From Lachnospiraceae bacterium (GTDB lineage: Bacteria > Bacillota > Clostridia > Lachnospirales > Lachnospiraceae), in NCBI GenBank assembly GCA_015057165.1, contig SVEY01000005.1, positions 54,321-118,320 of the forward strand: a DNA stretch of 64,000 nucleotides. The letters run 5' to 3'. Shown one piece after another: positions 43,259-51,272 of this stretch (positions within the stretch are counted from its first letter, which is position 1; the number at the start of each line of letters is the position of its first letter). A program made the translations under genes and the position numbers. Below the pieces are notes generated by a model. That model worked only from the letters and a program-made list of their open reading frames with translations. It did not search any database and was not told the origin of the DNA.

Positions 43259-45181
43259 ATGTTACAAAAGGGAATGTATCTACAAGACAGATATGAGATA
43301 CTTGAGCCAGTTGGCGCAGGTGGAATGTCTGATGTATATAAAGCAAAAGACCATGTACTTAATAGAGAAGTAGCTATTAAAGTGCTTAAGAAGGAATTTA
43401 CAGAGGATATGAGTTTTGTTACGAAATTCAGAAGAGAAGCTCAATCCGCTGCTGTTCTTGAGCATCCTAATATTGTTAATATTTACGATGTTGGTTCTGA
43501 AGATGGGCTTTATTTCATTATTATGGAATACATCGAAGGTATTACATTAAAGTCATATATTGAAAGAAAAGAACGTCTTAATTACAAAGAGGTTCTATCT
43601 ATTGCAATACAAGTGGGACGTGGCATTCAGGCTGCTCATGAGAAGGGAATAATTCATAGAGATATTAAGCCACAGAATGTAATTATTTCTAAAGAAGGTA
43701 AAGTTAAGGTTACAGACTTTGGTATTGCCAAAGCCGTATCTTCTAATACAATCAATGCAGAAGTAATGGGCTCTGTTCATTATACATCACCAGAGCAGGC
43801 TAGAAATGGTATGGTTAATTGCCAGACTGATATATATTCTCTTGGTATTGTTATGTATGAAATGATTACAGGACACGTACCATACGATGGTGATACTACA
43901 GTTGCAATAGCAATACAACATTTACAATCTGATATAATTCCACCTTCACAGTATGTGGAAGATATACCTATTAGTGTGGAGAAGATTATTCTAAAATGTA
44001 CTATGAAGAGTACAGATAAGAGATACGAGAATATGGAAGACCTTCTTCTTGATCTTAAGAAGGCATTGGTTAATCCGGACGAAGATTTCGTTGTAATTGC
44101 TGGAGCGGTTGACAATGTTGAGAGTACACGCGTTATCACAGCAGAAGAGTTAGATGCAATCAAGAAAGAAGCAGGAGTAATTGACGATAAGGCAACACCT
44201 AAGAAGATTGACGATGATGATGAGAAGTCAGTTGAGGGTAAAGTTAATCCTAAGATGGATAAGGCTGTAACAATAATGGCAATTATTGCTGCAGTTGTTG
44301 TTGTAGGTGTCTTAGTATACTTTATTGGTAGTGGCTTTGGATGGTGGAAATTCTTCGGTGGAGATTCCAACCAGGAGAGCGAGCAGGTAACAATGGTTGA
44401 CTTAACAGGTATGACTGAGAAGGAAGCTATTGATAAGCTTAAGGAATTGAAGCTTGGCTATAAGAAAGAAGAAGTGGCATCTGATCAGTATCCAGAAGGT
44501 CAGGTATGTGGACAATCTGTTAAGAAGGGTGACAAAGTAGCGGCTAATACTACTGTTACGATTCAGATTAGTACAGGAAAGGGCGATACTAATGTCCCTA
44601 ATGTAGTAGGACAGACAGAGTCCTCTGCTATTAATGCAATTAAGACTGCAGGATTTAAGCATAATGTTAATTATGAATATAGTGATCAGGAACAGGGCAA
44701 AGTAATTGCACAGAGTCCAAATGCTAATTCTAAAGCTAAGTCAGGTGATACAATTACAATTACAGTAAGTCAGGGCTCAGAGAAGGCAAAGGTTCCTTCT
44801 GTTGTAGGACAGAGCCAGTCTTCTGCAACAGCGGCTTTAAGTGCAGCAGGACTTAATGTAACAGTTACTAATGAGAATTCTGATTCTGTGGCTAGTGGTA
44901 ATGTAATTAGTCAGAGTATTGATTCTGGTAAATATGTAGAGAAAGGAACAACTGTTAATATAACAGTAAGTTCTGGTAAGAAGACAACTTATTACAGATA
45001 TAATAGGACGTTAAGTTCTCCAGGCTCTTACAGGTTAGAAGATTCTAATGGTAATACCCTTGGAAGCTGGAATGTTGGACAAGGTCAGACACAGACCATA
45101 TCTGTAAGCAATATTACCACAAGTTCAGGTACACTTTATACGCCTAATGGTTCTGAAGCAGTAAGCTTCCAACAACAATAG
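43259..45181 (+). CDS. prkC: PASTA-domain Ser/Thr protein kinase (PrkC/PknB family)
   Basis: This membrane kinase senses peptidoglycan fragments or lipid II. The 640-residue protein has a cytoplasmic kinase domain with GAGGMSDVY near residue 20, the VAIK lysine near 41, HRDIKPQNVII near 134 and TDFGIAKA near 153. A basic and acidic juxtamembrane region leads to one membrane helix at about 337-360 (AIIAAVVVVGVLVYFIGSGF). Three PASTA domains follow (from about 379, 446 and 514). The C-terminus is a roughly 65-residue Ser/Thr/Gly-rich tail, an addition beyond the last PASTA domain. It sits between its phosphatase and rsgA, the usual arrangement. Confidence 0.95.
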   Translation: MLQKGMYLQDRYEILEPVGAGGMSDVYKAKDHVLNREVAIKVLKKEFTEDMSFVTKFRREAQSAAVLEHPNIVNIYDVGSEDGLYFIIMEYIEGITLKSYIERKERLNYKEVLSIAIQVGRGIQAAHEKGIIHRDIKPQNVIISKEGKVKVTDFGIAKAVSSNTINAEVMGSVHYTSPEQARNGMVNCQTDIYSLGIVMYEMITGHVPYDGDTTVAIAIQHLQSDIIPPSQYVEDIPISVEKIILKCTMKSTDKRYENMEDLLLDLKKALVNPDEDFVVIAGAVDNVESTRVITAEELDAIKKEAGVIDDKATPKKIDDDDEKSVEGKVNPKMDKAVTIMAIIAAVVVVGVLVYFIGSGFGWWKFFGGDSNQESEQVTMVDLTGMTEKEAIDKLKELKLGYKKEEVASDQYPEGQVCGQSVKKGDKVAANTTVTIQISTGKGDTNVPNVVGQTESSAINAIKTAGFKHNVNYEYSDQEQGKVIAQSPNANSKAKSGDTITITVSQGSEKAKVPSVVGQSQSSATAALSAAGLNVTVTNENSDSVASGNVISQSIDSGKYVEKGTTVNITVSSGKKTTYYRYNRTLSSPGSYRLEDSNGNTLGSWNVGQGQTQTISVSNITTSSGTLYTPNGSEAVSFQQQ

Positions 45182-45193
45182 TGAGGTAGTCTC

Positions 45194-46078
45194 TTGGCAG
45201 GAAGAATCATTAAGGGTATTGCAGGTTTCTATTATGTACATATAAAGGGACAGGGTATATACGAGTGTAAAGCGAAAGGAATCTTTCGAAAAGAAGGAAT
45301 GAAGCCTCTTGTAGGTGATAAAGTTGATATTGAAATTCTATCTGAGGAAGATAAAGAAGGAAATATTATCAACATTTACGAGAGGAAAAATTCTCTTATA
45401 AGACCGGCTGTCAGTAATGTTGATCAGGCACTTATAATATTTTCAGCAAAGAATCCAAAGCCTAATTTTAATTTGCTTGATAGATTCCTTGTTATGATGG
45501 AGTATCAGAATGTTCCGGTAGTTATTTGCTTTAATAAAGTGGATTTGTGCGAAGATGATTATATAAGAGAACTAGAAGATGTGTACAAAGAGACTGGATA
45601 TAGTATAATTAATACAAGTGCTAAGACCAGAGATGGACACAATGAACTTATAGAGATTCTTAGTGGTAAGACATCTACAGTTGCTGGCCCTTCTGGTGCA
45701 GGGAAGTCTTCTCTGATTAACACCTTACAATCTAATATATTAATGGAGACAGGTGAGATTAGTAAGAAGCTGGGAAGAGGAAGGCATACTACAAGACACT
45801 GTGAATTAATTATGCTAGATATAGAAGAACCTAGTTATATCGTGGATACGCCAGGATTTTCAACAATGGATATTCCGGGCTTTACGAAGGATGATTTGAA
45901 AGAGTGTTATCCTGAATTCTTACATTCTTCTTCTAAGTGTAGATTCGCAGGCTGTGCTCATATTAATGAGCCTGATTGTGAAGTAAAAAGACTCATAGAA
46001 GAGGGTAAATTATCTAAGATAAGATATGATAATTATATTAAAATATATGAGGAATTAGATAAGAGACAGAAGTATTAA
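45194..46078 (+). CDS. rsgA: Ribosome small-subunit GTPase RsgA
   Basis: RsgA is a circularly permuted GTPase for late 30S subunit maturation. The 294-residue protein has an N-terminal OB fold, then G4 CFNKVDL near residue 115, G1 GPSGAGKSSLINTL near 165 and G3 DTPGFSTM near 217, followed by the zinc site with CRFAGCAHINEPDC near 252. The start is TTG 45194 with a GAGGT site just upstream. It follows prkC by 12 bases, a gene order conserved in Firmicutes. Confidence 0.95.
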   Translation: MAGRIIKGIAGFYYVHIKGQGIYECKAKGIFRKEGMKPLVGDKVDIEILSEEDKEGNIINIYERKNSLIRPAVSNVDQALIIFSAKNPKPNFNLLDRFLVMMEYQNVPVVICFNKVDLCEDDYIRELEDVYKETGYSIINTSAKTRDGHNELIEILSGKTSTVAGPSGAGKSSLINTLQSNILMETGEISKKLGRGRHTTRHCELIMLDIEEPSYIVDTPGFSTMDIPGFTKDDLKECYPEFLHSSSKCRFAGCAHINEPDCEVKRLIEEGKLSKIRYDNYIKIYEELDKRQKY

Positions 46079-46124
46079 AGTAGAATATGCATTTACAAGA
46101 ATAAGCATAATAGGAGGATTAGAA

Positions 46125-46775
46125 ATGACTAACTGCCTGTCACCATCAATTCTATCTAGCGATTTCGGTAGATTGGGTGAAGACATACGAGTAGTAGATG
46201 AAGCAGGAGCAGAATATATCCATATTGATGTAATGGATGGAATGTTCGTGCCAAGTATAACAATTGGAATGCCAGTTGTAAAATCAATAAGAAAGTATAC
46301 TGATAAGGTATTAGATGTACATCTAATGATTGAAGATCCTGACAGATATATTGTGGAATTTGCAGAAGCAGGAGCAGATATAATAACTGTTCATGCTGAG
46401 GCATGCAAGCATCTTGACAGGACAGTAGAATTAATTAAAGCGCAATCAGTAATGGCAGCTGTTGCCCTTAACCCTGCCACATCTTTAGATACTATAGAGT
46501 ACATCCTTCCAAAGCTTGACATGGTACTTATTATGTCGGTTAATCCGGGATTTGGTGGACAGAAGTTCATACCATATTCCATTGATAAGATTAAGACACT
46601 TAAGTCCATGATAGATGAGAGAGGACTTAATGTTGATATAGAGGTTGACGGTGGCGTTAATCTTGATAATGTATCTGATATTATTGATGCTGGGGCTAAT
46701 ATAATTGTTGCCGGCTCTGCAGTGTTTAATGGGGATGCAGAAGCTAATGTCAGAGCATTTAGGGATAAAATGTAA
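46125..46775 (+). CDS. rpe: Ribulose-phosphate 3-epimerase
   Basis: Rpe interconverts ribulose 5-phosphate and xylulose 5-phosphate in the pentose phosphate pathway. The 216-residue TIM-barrel protein shows LSPSILSSDFGRLG at the start, HIDVMDGMFVP near residue 33, VHLMIEDPD near 66, MSVNPGFGGQKF near 138 and the VDGGVN phosphate region near 174. AGGAGG precedes the ATG. Position after rsgA and before thiamine pyrophosphokinase is conserved in Clostridia. Confidence 0.95.
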   Translation: MTNCLSPSILSSDFGRLGEDIRVVDEAGAEYIHIDVMDGMFVPSITIGMPVVKSIRKYTDKVLDVHLMIEDPDRYIVEFAEAGADIITVHAEACKHLDRTVELIKAQSVMAAVALNPATSLDTIEYILPKLDMVLIMSVNPGFGGQKFIPYSIDKIKTLKSMIDERGLNVDIEVDGGVNLDNVSDIIDAGANIIVAGSAVFNGDAEANVRAFRDKM

Positions 46776-46816
46776 TATCATATATTATAAAACTATATAA
46801 GAGGAGGGATTTTGCT

Positions 46817-47545
46817 ATGTCTGATGAAAGAATTTATATTATTGCGGGAGGTCATGTAGATGATGAATTTGTTAAAAATCTTCTATGTGACAAGAAAGGT
46901 AACAAGAAGGAAGGTATCTATCTTCTGGCAGTAGACAGAGGTTTGGAATGTCTTCTTCGCTTAAAGATTAATCCAGATGAAGTAATTGGCGATTTTGATT
47001 CAGTATCTGATGAAGCTAGAATTGCAATTGGGTTAGAGCCACGTAAGAAAGCTAAGAAGAAAGCTGAAGGGGAAGAAGAGTCATTTGTATTTGATGTACT
47101 TCCATATCATATAAGACAGCTTGATGTACATAAAGACCAGACTGATACAGAGGAAGCTGTAAGATTTGCTATGAGATACTTAAGAGGTGATATTGTACTT
47201 CTTGGAGCAACAGGTACAAGAATTGATCATGTTCTTGGCAATGTATCTATACTTGGCCTTGGTGTATTATCTGGATATAATATCATTCTTATGGATGAGC
47301 ATAATAAGGTTACCCTTGTTAAGGATGAAATGATAATTAAGAAAAAGGAACAATTTGGTGATTTTGTGTCTATTGTACCTTATACTGATGATACATATGT
47401 AACATTAACAGGATTTAGATTCAATGTTGAAGATAAGCATATGAAGACTAATTTGTCTCTTGGTATTAGTAATGTTATAGAAGAGGATGAAGCTAAGATA
47501 GTAGTTAATAACGGTGTCGCTATTGTTATAGAATCAAGGGATTAG
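46817..47545 (+). CDS. Thiamine pyrophosphokinase
   Basis: The enzyme transfers pyrophosphate from ATP to thiamine to give thiamine pyrophosphate. The 242-residue protein has VDRGLECLLRL near residue 37, GDFDSVSDEA near 56, DQTDTEEAVRFAM near 104 and LLGATGTRIDHVLGNV near 128. A lysine-rich insert (EPRKKAKKKAEGEEES) near residues 74-89 lengthens the loop after GDFDS. The C-terminal domain is intact. No TPP riboswitch precedes it. GAGGAGGGA lies upstream of the ATG. Confidence 0.92.
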   Translation: MSDERIYIIAGGHVDDEFVKNLLCDKKGNKKEGIYLLAVDRGLECLLRLKINPDEVIGDFDSVSDEARIAIGLEPRKKAKKKAEGEEESFVFDVLPYHIRQLDVHKDQTDTEEAVRFAMRYLRGDIVLLGATGTRIDHVLGNVSILGLGVLSGYNIILMDEHNKVTLVKDEMIIKKKEQFGDFVSIVPYTDDTYVTLTGFRFNVEDKHMKTNLSLGISNVIEEDEAKIVVNNGVAIVIESRD

Positions 47546-47548
47546 GTG

Positions 47549-49048
47549 ATGAATAAGTCCTTTAGTAAGAAAAAGATAATAACAGCAATTGTAATTCTAA
47601 CTCTCGCAACAATTATTGTTGTTGCGGGAGCTGTATTTATTACAACGGTAATTAAAAAGAGTCTCTATCAGACGGTATATGATGCAAAGAAGGAAGTTCT
47701 AGAGGATTCAGTAGAGAATACAAAGATACATATTGATAATATGAGAACGCAGATTAGAGCAGAACATCCCGAATATTCTGAGGAGAAGATAAAGGATGAA
47801 GTTATAGTATGGCTTAGGGATTTCATATATAAAATGAACTATATAGATGATTCATATATCTGGGTTCAGGAAGTATACAACTTTGACGGTGGAGATAAAT
47901 ATGCTATAAGACTAATTCATCCTAATCTTAAGGATACTGAAGGAACTCTACTTTCTACGAGAACGACTGATTCTGAAGGTAACTTCCCTTATAAGGAGGA
48001 GCTTGAGGGTATTAAGAAGGATGGACATGTATTCCTTAATTATACATTTAAGGAACTATATTCCGATCGTGTGTCTAGGAAACTTACATATTCTTCTCTG
48101 TATCCAGATTATAATTGGATTATTTCTCGAGGGGTGTCTGTTAATAAGCTTGATGATGCAGTTGAGAAGATACAGGCGGTTGAATTTCCAATTATTCTTG
48201 TGATTGTAATTATATATGGTATTGCAGTTGTAACTATATTAATATATGCCCTTATATTATGGCATAGAGCCAATGGATTAGAAGACATTAAGAAGAAATT
48301 GTCCAAAGAAATTGATTTGTCTCATAAAGCGAATAAGGCACGTGCAAAGTTCTTGTTTGATTTGTCTAATGATGTTGGTACCCAGGTTGATGAGGTTTCA
48401 AAGTACACTGAACTTGCAATTGAGAATATTGATAATAGAGAGAAACTAGAAGAATATCTAAAAAAGGCTAAGGAAAGCGAGTTATACGCTAAGAACCTCC
48501 TTAACGATGCTAATAAGATGGTATTCATTGAAGAAGATAATATTGAAATAATCGAAACAAAGATGGATTTAAGGGATAATACAAAGAATATAAGAGGCCT
48601 TATTCCTAGTCTTACTAAGAATAAGGATGTGGAAGTTGAGGTTGGTGAAGGTGAAATTACCCATTATCTTGTTTATGCAGATGAAATAAGATTAAGACAG
48701 ATTACAATGGTTCTTCTTACAAGTGCTGTGAGGTTTTCGAGGCCGGGAGGCATTATTAATTGTAATTTGTCAGAAATTCCATCTAAGAAAGAAGGATATG
48801 CCACATATAGACTTGTTGTAGAGGATAAAGGCGTTAGTATTCCTGAAGAGTTATTGAATCAAATGGTTGCTGTATTTCAGGATGAAACTTCAAGAGAAGA
48901 TTCTAGCGAGAATTCAGCGAGATATAGCTTAAGTATTATTAAGAGAATTCTAGATAGTATGAATGGTACAATAAGTATGGAAAGTAAGATAGGTAATGGA
49001 ACCAAATTTGTAGTTGGTATTACGCTTAGAATAGCAGAGGATAAATAA
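47549..49048 (+). CDS. Cache-domain sensor histidine-kinase-like protein, probably degenerate
   Basis: The 499-residue membrane protein has two membrane helices at about 10-33 and 212-233 around an extracytoplasmic Cache-type domain (YIDDSYIWVQEV, RLIHPNL, LYPDYNWIISRGVSV). The following HisKA-like helix reads FLFDLSNDVGTQVDEVSKYT, where the phospho-accepting His is replaced by Asn. The ATPase domain keeps a DKG residue pair and a final GNGTKFVVGITL, but its N-box reads VLLTSAVRFS without the usual Asn and the G2 box is absent. It is therefore probably a pseudokinase. GTG 47546 is an alternative start. It precedes the metal exporter by zero bases. Confidence 0.8.
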   Translation: MNKSFSKKKIITAIVILTLATIIVVAGAVFITTVIKKSLYQTVYDAKKEVLEDSVENTKIHIDNMRTQIRAEHPEYSEEKIKDEVIVWLRDFIYKMNYIDDSYIWVQEVYNFDGGDKYAIRLIHPNLKDTEGTLLSTRTTDSEGNFPYKEELEGIKKDGHVFLNYTFKELYSDRVSRKLTYSSLYPDYNWIISRGVSVNKLDDAVEKIQAVEFPIILVIVIIYGIAVVTILIYALILWHRANGLEDIKKKLSKEIDLSHKANKARAKFLFDLSNDVGTQVDEVSKYTELAIENIDNREKLEEYLKKAKESELYAKNLLNDANKMVFIEEDNIEIIETKMDLRDNTKNIRGLIPSLTKNKDVEVEVGEGEITHYLVYADEIRLRQITMVLLTSAVRFSRPGGIINCNLSEIPSKKEGYATYRLVVEDKGVSIPEELLNQMVAVFQDETSREDSSENSARYSLSIIKRILDSMNGTISMESKIGNGTKFVVGITLRIAEDK

Positions 49049-50166
49049 TGGAAAGAGGATTTAGAGAAAAAAAGATTATACAGACTAGTGTAATTGGAAT
49101 TGTTGCTAATATTCTTCTTGCGGGCTTTAAGGCAGTTGTTGGATTTGTGAGTAATTCTGTTGCTGTTACAATGGATGCTCTTAATAATGTTACTGATGCA
49201 ACCAGTTCAATTATTACTATAGTTGGAACTAAGCTTGCAGGTAAACAGCCAGATAAGAAGCATCCCTTTGGACATGGAAGAGTAGAATATATAAGCGCTC
49301 TTATTATAGCAGGACTTGTATTATATGCAGGTATTACAGCTTTAATCGAGTCTGTGAAGAAGATAATTAGTCCAGAAGAACCAAATTATAGCATGATTTC
49401 TATAATAATTATTGCTGTAGCTGTTATTGTTAAGATAGTTCTTGGGCTATATGTTAAGAAGTCTGGTGAAAATGTTAAATCCGATGCTCTAATTAATTCT
49501 GGAAAAGACGCTTTATTTGATGCTATAATTTCTTCGGCTACTGTGGTAGCTGCAATTCTTTATGTAGCTTTTGGCATATCAGTGGAGCCATATCTTGCTG
49601 GATTAATATCTATTTTCATTATTAAATCAGGAATTGATATGCTTAGAGAAACTGTATCACCTCTTCTTGGAGAAAGAAATGACTTAGAACTTGATGAGGA
49701 GATTAAGAAGACAGTTAGAAGCTTTGAGGGTGTAAGAGGTGCATATGATCTGGTTCTTAATAATTATGGTCCTAACTCCCACAATGGTTCAATTCATGTA
49801 GAGGTACCAGAGACATTTACAGCCAATGAAATTGATAAATTAATCAGAGATATTCAGGGAGAGGTATATGTAAAGCATGGAGTGATTCTTACTGCAGTAG
49901 GTATTTATTCCTATAATACTTCAGATAAAGAAGCAGTTGAAATAAGAAAGAAGATTACCGAGATTGCATCGAAGAATCAATATGTTAATGGTGTTCATGG
50001 ATTCTATTTAAATAAAGAGGAGAAATCAATTAGATTTGATTTAATAATTAGTTTCGATGCCAAAGATAGAAGAGCAGAATGTGCTAAGGTGTCGAAAGAA
50101 ATTGAGAAAGAATATCCAGGTTATAAGTTGTATGTTAACATGGATACAGATTTCTCTGAGATATAG
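49048..50166 (+). CDS. Cation diffusion facilitator family metal exporter (manganese type likely)
   Basis: This 372-residue CDF transporter exports a divalent metal in exchange for protons. Six membrane helices precede a cytoplasmic C-terminal domain. The transport site shows NNVTD near residue 46 (NxxxD) in helix 2 and DALFD near 150 (DxxxD) in helix 5. This N-D-D-D set is reported for manganese CDF exporters, while zinc types have His. HPFGHGRVEY near residue 71 is the family motif. It overlaps the upstream gene by one base and is followed by a DtxR/MntR regulator, which supports manganese. The metal is inferred. Confidence 0.87.
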   Translation: MERGFREKKIIQTSVIGIVANILLAGFKAVVGFVSNSVAVTMDALNNVTDATSSIITIVGTKLAGKQPDKKHPFGHGRVEYISALIIAGLVLYAGITALIESVKKIISPEEPNYSMISIIIIAVAVIVKIVLGLYVKKSGENVKSDALINSGKDALFDAIISSATVVAAILYVAFGISVEPYLAGLISIFIIKSGIDMLRETVSPLLGERNDLELDEEIKKTVRSFEGVRGAYDLVLNNYGPNSHNGSIHVEVPETFTANEIDKLIRDIQGEVYVKHGVILTAVGIYSYNTSDKEAVEIRKKITEIASKNQYVNGVHGFYLNKEEKSIRFDLIISFDAKDRRAECAKVSKEIEKEYPGYKLYVNMDTDFSEI

Positions 50167-50179
50167 GAGGAGTTATGGT

Positions 50180-50548
50180 ATGAAAAAGAATCAGTCAGAA
50201 GAAGATTATCTTGAAGCAATCCTTGTTGTTAAAGAAAAAAAGGGAAATGTCCGTTCGATTGACGTAGTTAATGAGCTTAATGTATCTAAGCCAAGTGTTA
50301 GTGTGGCTATGAAAAAGCTTCGCTCTAAAGAACTTATTACCTTCGACGACAATGGATATATTAGTTTTACTAGTGAAGGAAGAAGTATTGCTGAAAATAT
50401 ATATAGCAAGCACAAACTTCTTACAGATGCCCTTATATCTATTGGTGTGGATAAGGAGGAGGCTTTGAAAGAAGCATGTGAAATAGAGCATATTATTAGT
50501 GATCAGACTTATGAATGTATCAAAAAATATTATAAAAAAGTAAAATAG
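50180..50548 (+). CDS. DtxR/MntR-type metal-dependent repressor
   Basis: The 122-residue protein is the short form with a winged helix (EEDYLEAILVVKEKKGNVRSID, then NELNVSKPSVSVAMKKL) and the metal-binding dimerisation helices (HKLLTDALISIGVDKEEALKEACEIEH). The SH3-like third domain of iron-type DtxR is missing, as in MntR. I chose ATG 50180 with AGGAGGAG just upstream; a longer frame from 50057 lies within the exporter gene. It is probably the protein that binds the GTTAG-CTAAC boxes in front of feoA and of the ZIP gene, but that is inference. Confidence 0.86.
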   Translation: MKKNQSEEDYLEAILVVKEKKGNVRSIDVVNELNVSKPSVSVAMKKLRSKELITFDDNGYISFTSEGRSIAENIYSKHKLLTDALISIGVDKEEALKEACEIEHIISDQTYECIKKYYKKVK

Positions 50549-50554
50549 CTTAAT

Positions 50555-50580
50555 GTGCCGGTGTATACTGGCATTTTTTT
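50555..50580 (+). terminator. Intrinsic terminator before the feo operon
   Basis: TGCCGGT (50556-50562) pairs with ACTGGCA (50567-50573), with one G-U pair, and seven T residues follow. Confidence 0.92.
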
Positions 50581-50591
50581 GAAAAAAAGTA

Positions 50592-50620
50592 TTGACAAAT
50601 TGAAGTTAGTCCTGTATAAC
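50592..50620 (+). promoter_or_regulatory. Promoter of the feo operon
   Basis: A perfect TTGACA at 50592-50597 and TATAAC at 50615-50620 are 17 bases apart, with TG immediately before the -10. Start is expected near 50627, at the left edge of the first metal-regulator box. Confidence 0.85.
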
Positions 50621-50624
50621 TATA

Positions 50625-50748
50625 TTAGGTTAGCAATGGCTAACTCCTTTATTAACTTATTGGTTAGAGAAACCTAACCTTATTCCTGCTATTATTGTTA
50701 GTAATGCTAACCCATATTTTTTTTGAATATGGGTTAGATTACGCTAAC
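50625..50748. promoter_or_regulatory. Four DtxR-family operator palindromes and a leader hairpin
   Basis: Four GTTAG...CTAAC palindromes follow the feo promoter: GTTAGCAATGGCTAAC (50629-50644, preceded by TTAG), GGTTAGAGAAACCTAACC (50662-50679), GTTAGTAATGCTAAC (50697-50711, spacer one base shorter) and GTTAGATTACGCTAAC (50733-50748). They resemble the DtxR consensus TTAGGTTAG-CTAACCTAA. Parts of boxes 3 and 4 also form a perfect 12-bp hairpin, CTAACCCATATT against AATATGGGTTAG (50707-50737). Confidence 0.82.
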
Positions 50749-50798
50749 TACCTATGATATATGGGGCAGGATGAGATAGTAAGAAAGAAGGTGAATGG

Positions 50799-51011
50799 AT
50801 GATGCCACTTATCTATGCATCGCCCGGAGAAGAGAACATTATTAAGAAGGTTGGTGGAAATCCTGATGTTAAGAGACACCTAGAGAATCTGGGTCTAACG
50901 CCAGGGGGGACAGCTACTCTTGTTAATGTAATGGGTGGAAATGTTATTGTTAAGGTTAAAGAATCACGAATAGCAATTGATAAGGAAATGGCTAAGAAAG
51001 TGATGATTTAA
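50799..51011 (+). CDS. feoA: FeoA family protein 1
   Basis: FeoA proteins are small SH3-like cytoplasmic partners of the ferrous iron transporter FeoB. This one has 70 residues with the typical NLGLTPGGTATLVN and GGNVIVKVKESRIAI strands. ATG 50799 and ATG 50802 are both possible. It is the first gene behind the metal-regulated promoter and is followed 24 bases later by a second FeoA gene. Confidence 0.9.
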   Translation: MMPLIYASPGEENIIKKVGGNPDVKRHLENLGLTPGGTATLVNVMGGNVIVKVKESRIAIDKEMAKKVMI

Positions 51012-51035
51012 AAAAATGTGATTTAGGAGGAAGAG

Positions 51036-51272
51036 ATGAACACATTAAGAGATGTTGAGATTGGAAAGACAGTCTCAGTATTAAAACTTCATGGCGAAGG
51101 AGCCATAAAGCGTAGAATCATGGATATGGGTATTACTAAAGGTACTGATATTTATGTAAGGAAAGTGGCACCACTTGGTGATCCAATCGAAGTTACAGTT
51201 CGTGGATATGAACTTTCTATTAGAAAAGCAGATGCCGAAATGATTGAGGTATCAGAGGGAGGAGAGAAATAA
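51036..51272 (+). CDS. feoA: FeoA family protein 2
   Basis: This second FeoA protein has 78 residues, with MDMGITKGTDIYVRKVAPLGDPI and EVTVRGYELSIRKADAEMIEV typical of the SH3-like fold. AGGAGG sits before the ATG, and the last base overlaps the feoB start. The two FeoA proteins are quite different in sequence and probably have separate roles with FeoB. Duplicated feoA genes ahead of feoB are common in Clostridia. Confidence 0.93.
   Translation: MNTLRDVEIGKTVSVLKLHGEGAIKRRIMDMGITKGTDIYVRKVAPLGDPIEVTVRGYELSIRKADAEMIEVSEGGEK

Noticed and set aside
43780-44370. A 196-residue open frame on the minus strand within prkC
   Set aside because: It has the composition of an antisense frame, no ribosome site, and covers the kinase and membrane segments of a clear PASTA kinase.
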